From positions 1 through 33,839 of the forward strand of contig JALSHH010000001.1 in the NCBI GenBank assembly GCA_026982335.1: a stretch of 33,839 nucleotides of DNA, written 5' to 3'. The stretch is from Phycisphaerales bacterium (GTDB lineage: Bacteria; Planctomycetota; Phycisphaerae; Phycisphaerales; UBA1924). Shown one piece after another: positions 33,775 through 33,839 of this stretch. The translations under genes were made by a program, and so were the position numbers. Under the pieces are notes generated by a model that was not told the origin of the DNA, did no database searches, and saw nothing but the letters and a program-made list of their open reading frames with translations. Within the stretch, counting starts at the first letter, position 1. Each line of letters begins with the position of its first letter.

Positions 33775-33839
33775 GACCAGCCGACCAGCCGACCAGCCGA
33801 CCAGCCGACCAGCCGACCAGCCGACCAGCCGACCAGCCG
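33775..33839 (+). repeat. 8-bp tandem repeat at the window edge
   Basis: GACCAGCC is repeated perfectly eight times and continues to the last base, so its true length is unknown. It begins about 14 nt after the predicted transcription start. The unit is not a multiple of three. Confidence 0.95.

Noticed and set aside
33775..33839. CRISPR array
   Set aside because: The repeats are 8 bp and directly adjacent, with no spacers. No cas genes are in the window.

Overview
The window looks like chromosomal DNA of a planctomycete, most likely of the Phycisphaerae. A secreted protein ends in a PEP-CTERM-like tail (VPAPSS, a Gly/Leu-rich helix, then RRRR). The 23S and 5S rRNA genes form a unit with no 16S gene or spacer tRNAs next to them. 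There are also several secreted or envelope proteins and a large pilus-type assembly operon of unusual architecture. This placement is inferred from gene character; no 16S gene is present to confirm it.

Bases 1 to about 5430 are accessory DNA. They hold a fic gene missing its 5' part, a GIY-YIG protein in the same operon, an AAA ATPase/DUF4143 protein, and a 47-bp repeat present on both sides of these genes. Next come a G-rich cluster of 13-bp repeats, two gene remnants joined head to head, and a complete AbiE toxin-antitoxin pair with a perfect palindromic operator. This block lies against the 3' end of the tmRNA gene ssrA, a classic island integration site. An 18-bp perfect inverted copy of the tmRNA 3' end lies on the island side.

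Bases 5766 to 23430 are mostly ordinary chromosome: ssrA, a secreted protein, a TetR regulator, a spondin-like PEP-CTERM protein, ispD, a small zinc-ribbon protein, lexA, dprA with a lipoprotein gene, pdxH, dnaB, a TM2 protein, a LuxR-type regulator, a group III phosphofructokinase gene, a DUF6263-like secreted protein, a His-rich CusF-like lipoprotein, a small basic protein and a Memo-family protein. These are mostly single genes facing different ways. Several (the AAA gene, pdxH, dnaB, pfk) have a -10-like hexamer 5 to 7 nt before the start codon and no Shine-Dalgarno sequence, which suggests leaderless mRNAs.

Bases 23639 to 29020 form a three-gene operon. The first gene appears to be a natural PilM-PilN fusion, the second resembles PilO/GspM, and the third is a large membrane-anchored coiled-coil protein. 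Together they look like the inner-membrane platform of a type IV pilus or type II secretion machine.

Bases 29203 to 32769 are the 23S-5S rRNA unit with leader, processing stem and terminator. After it come a conserved-looking unknown protein and, at the window edge, an 8-bp tandem repeat just downstream of a near-consensus promoter.
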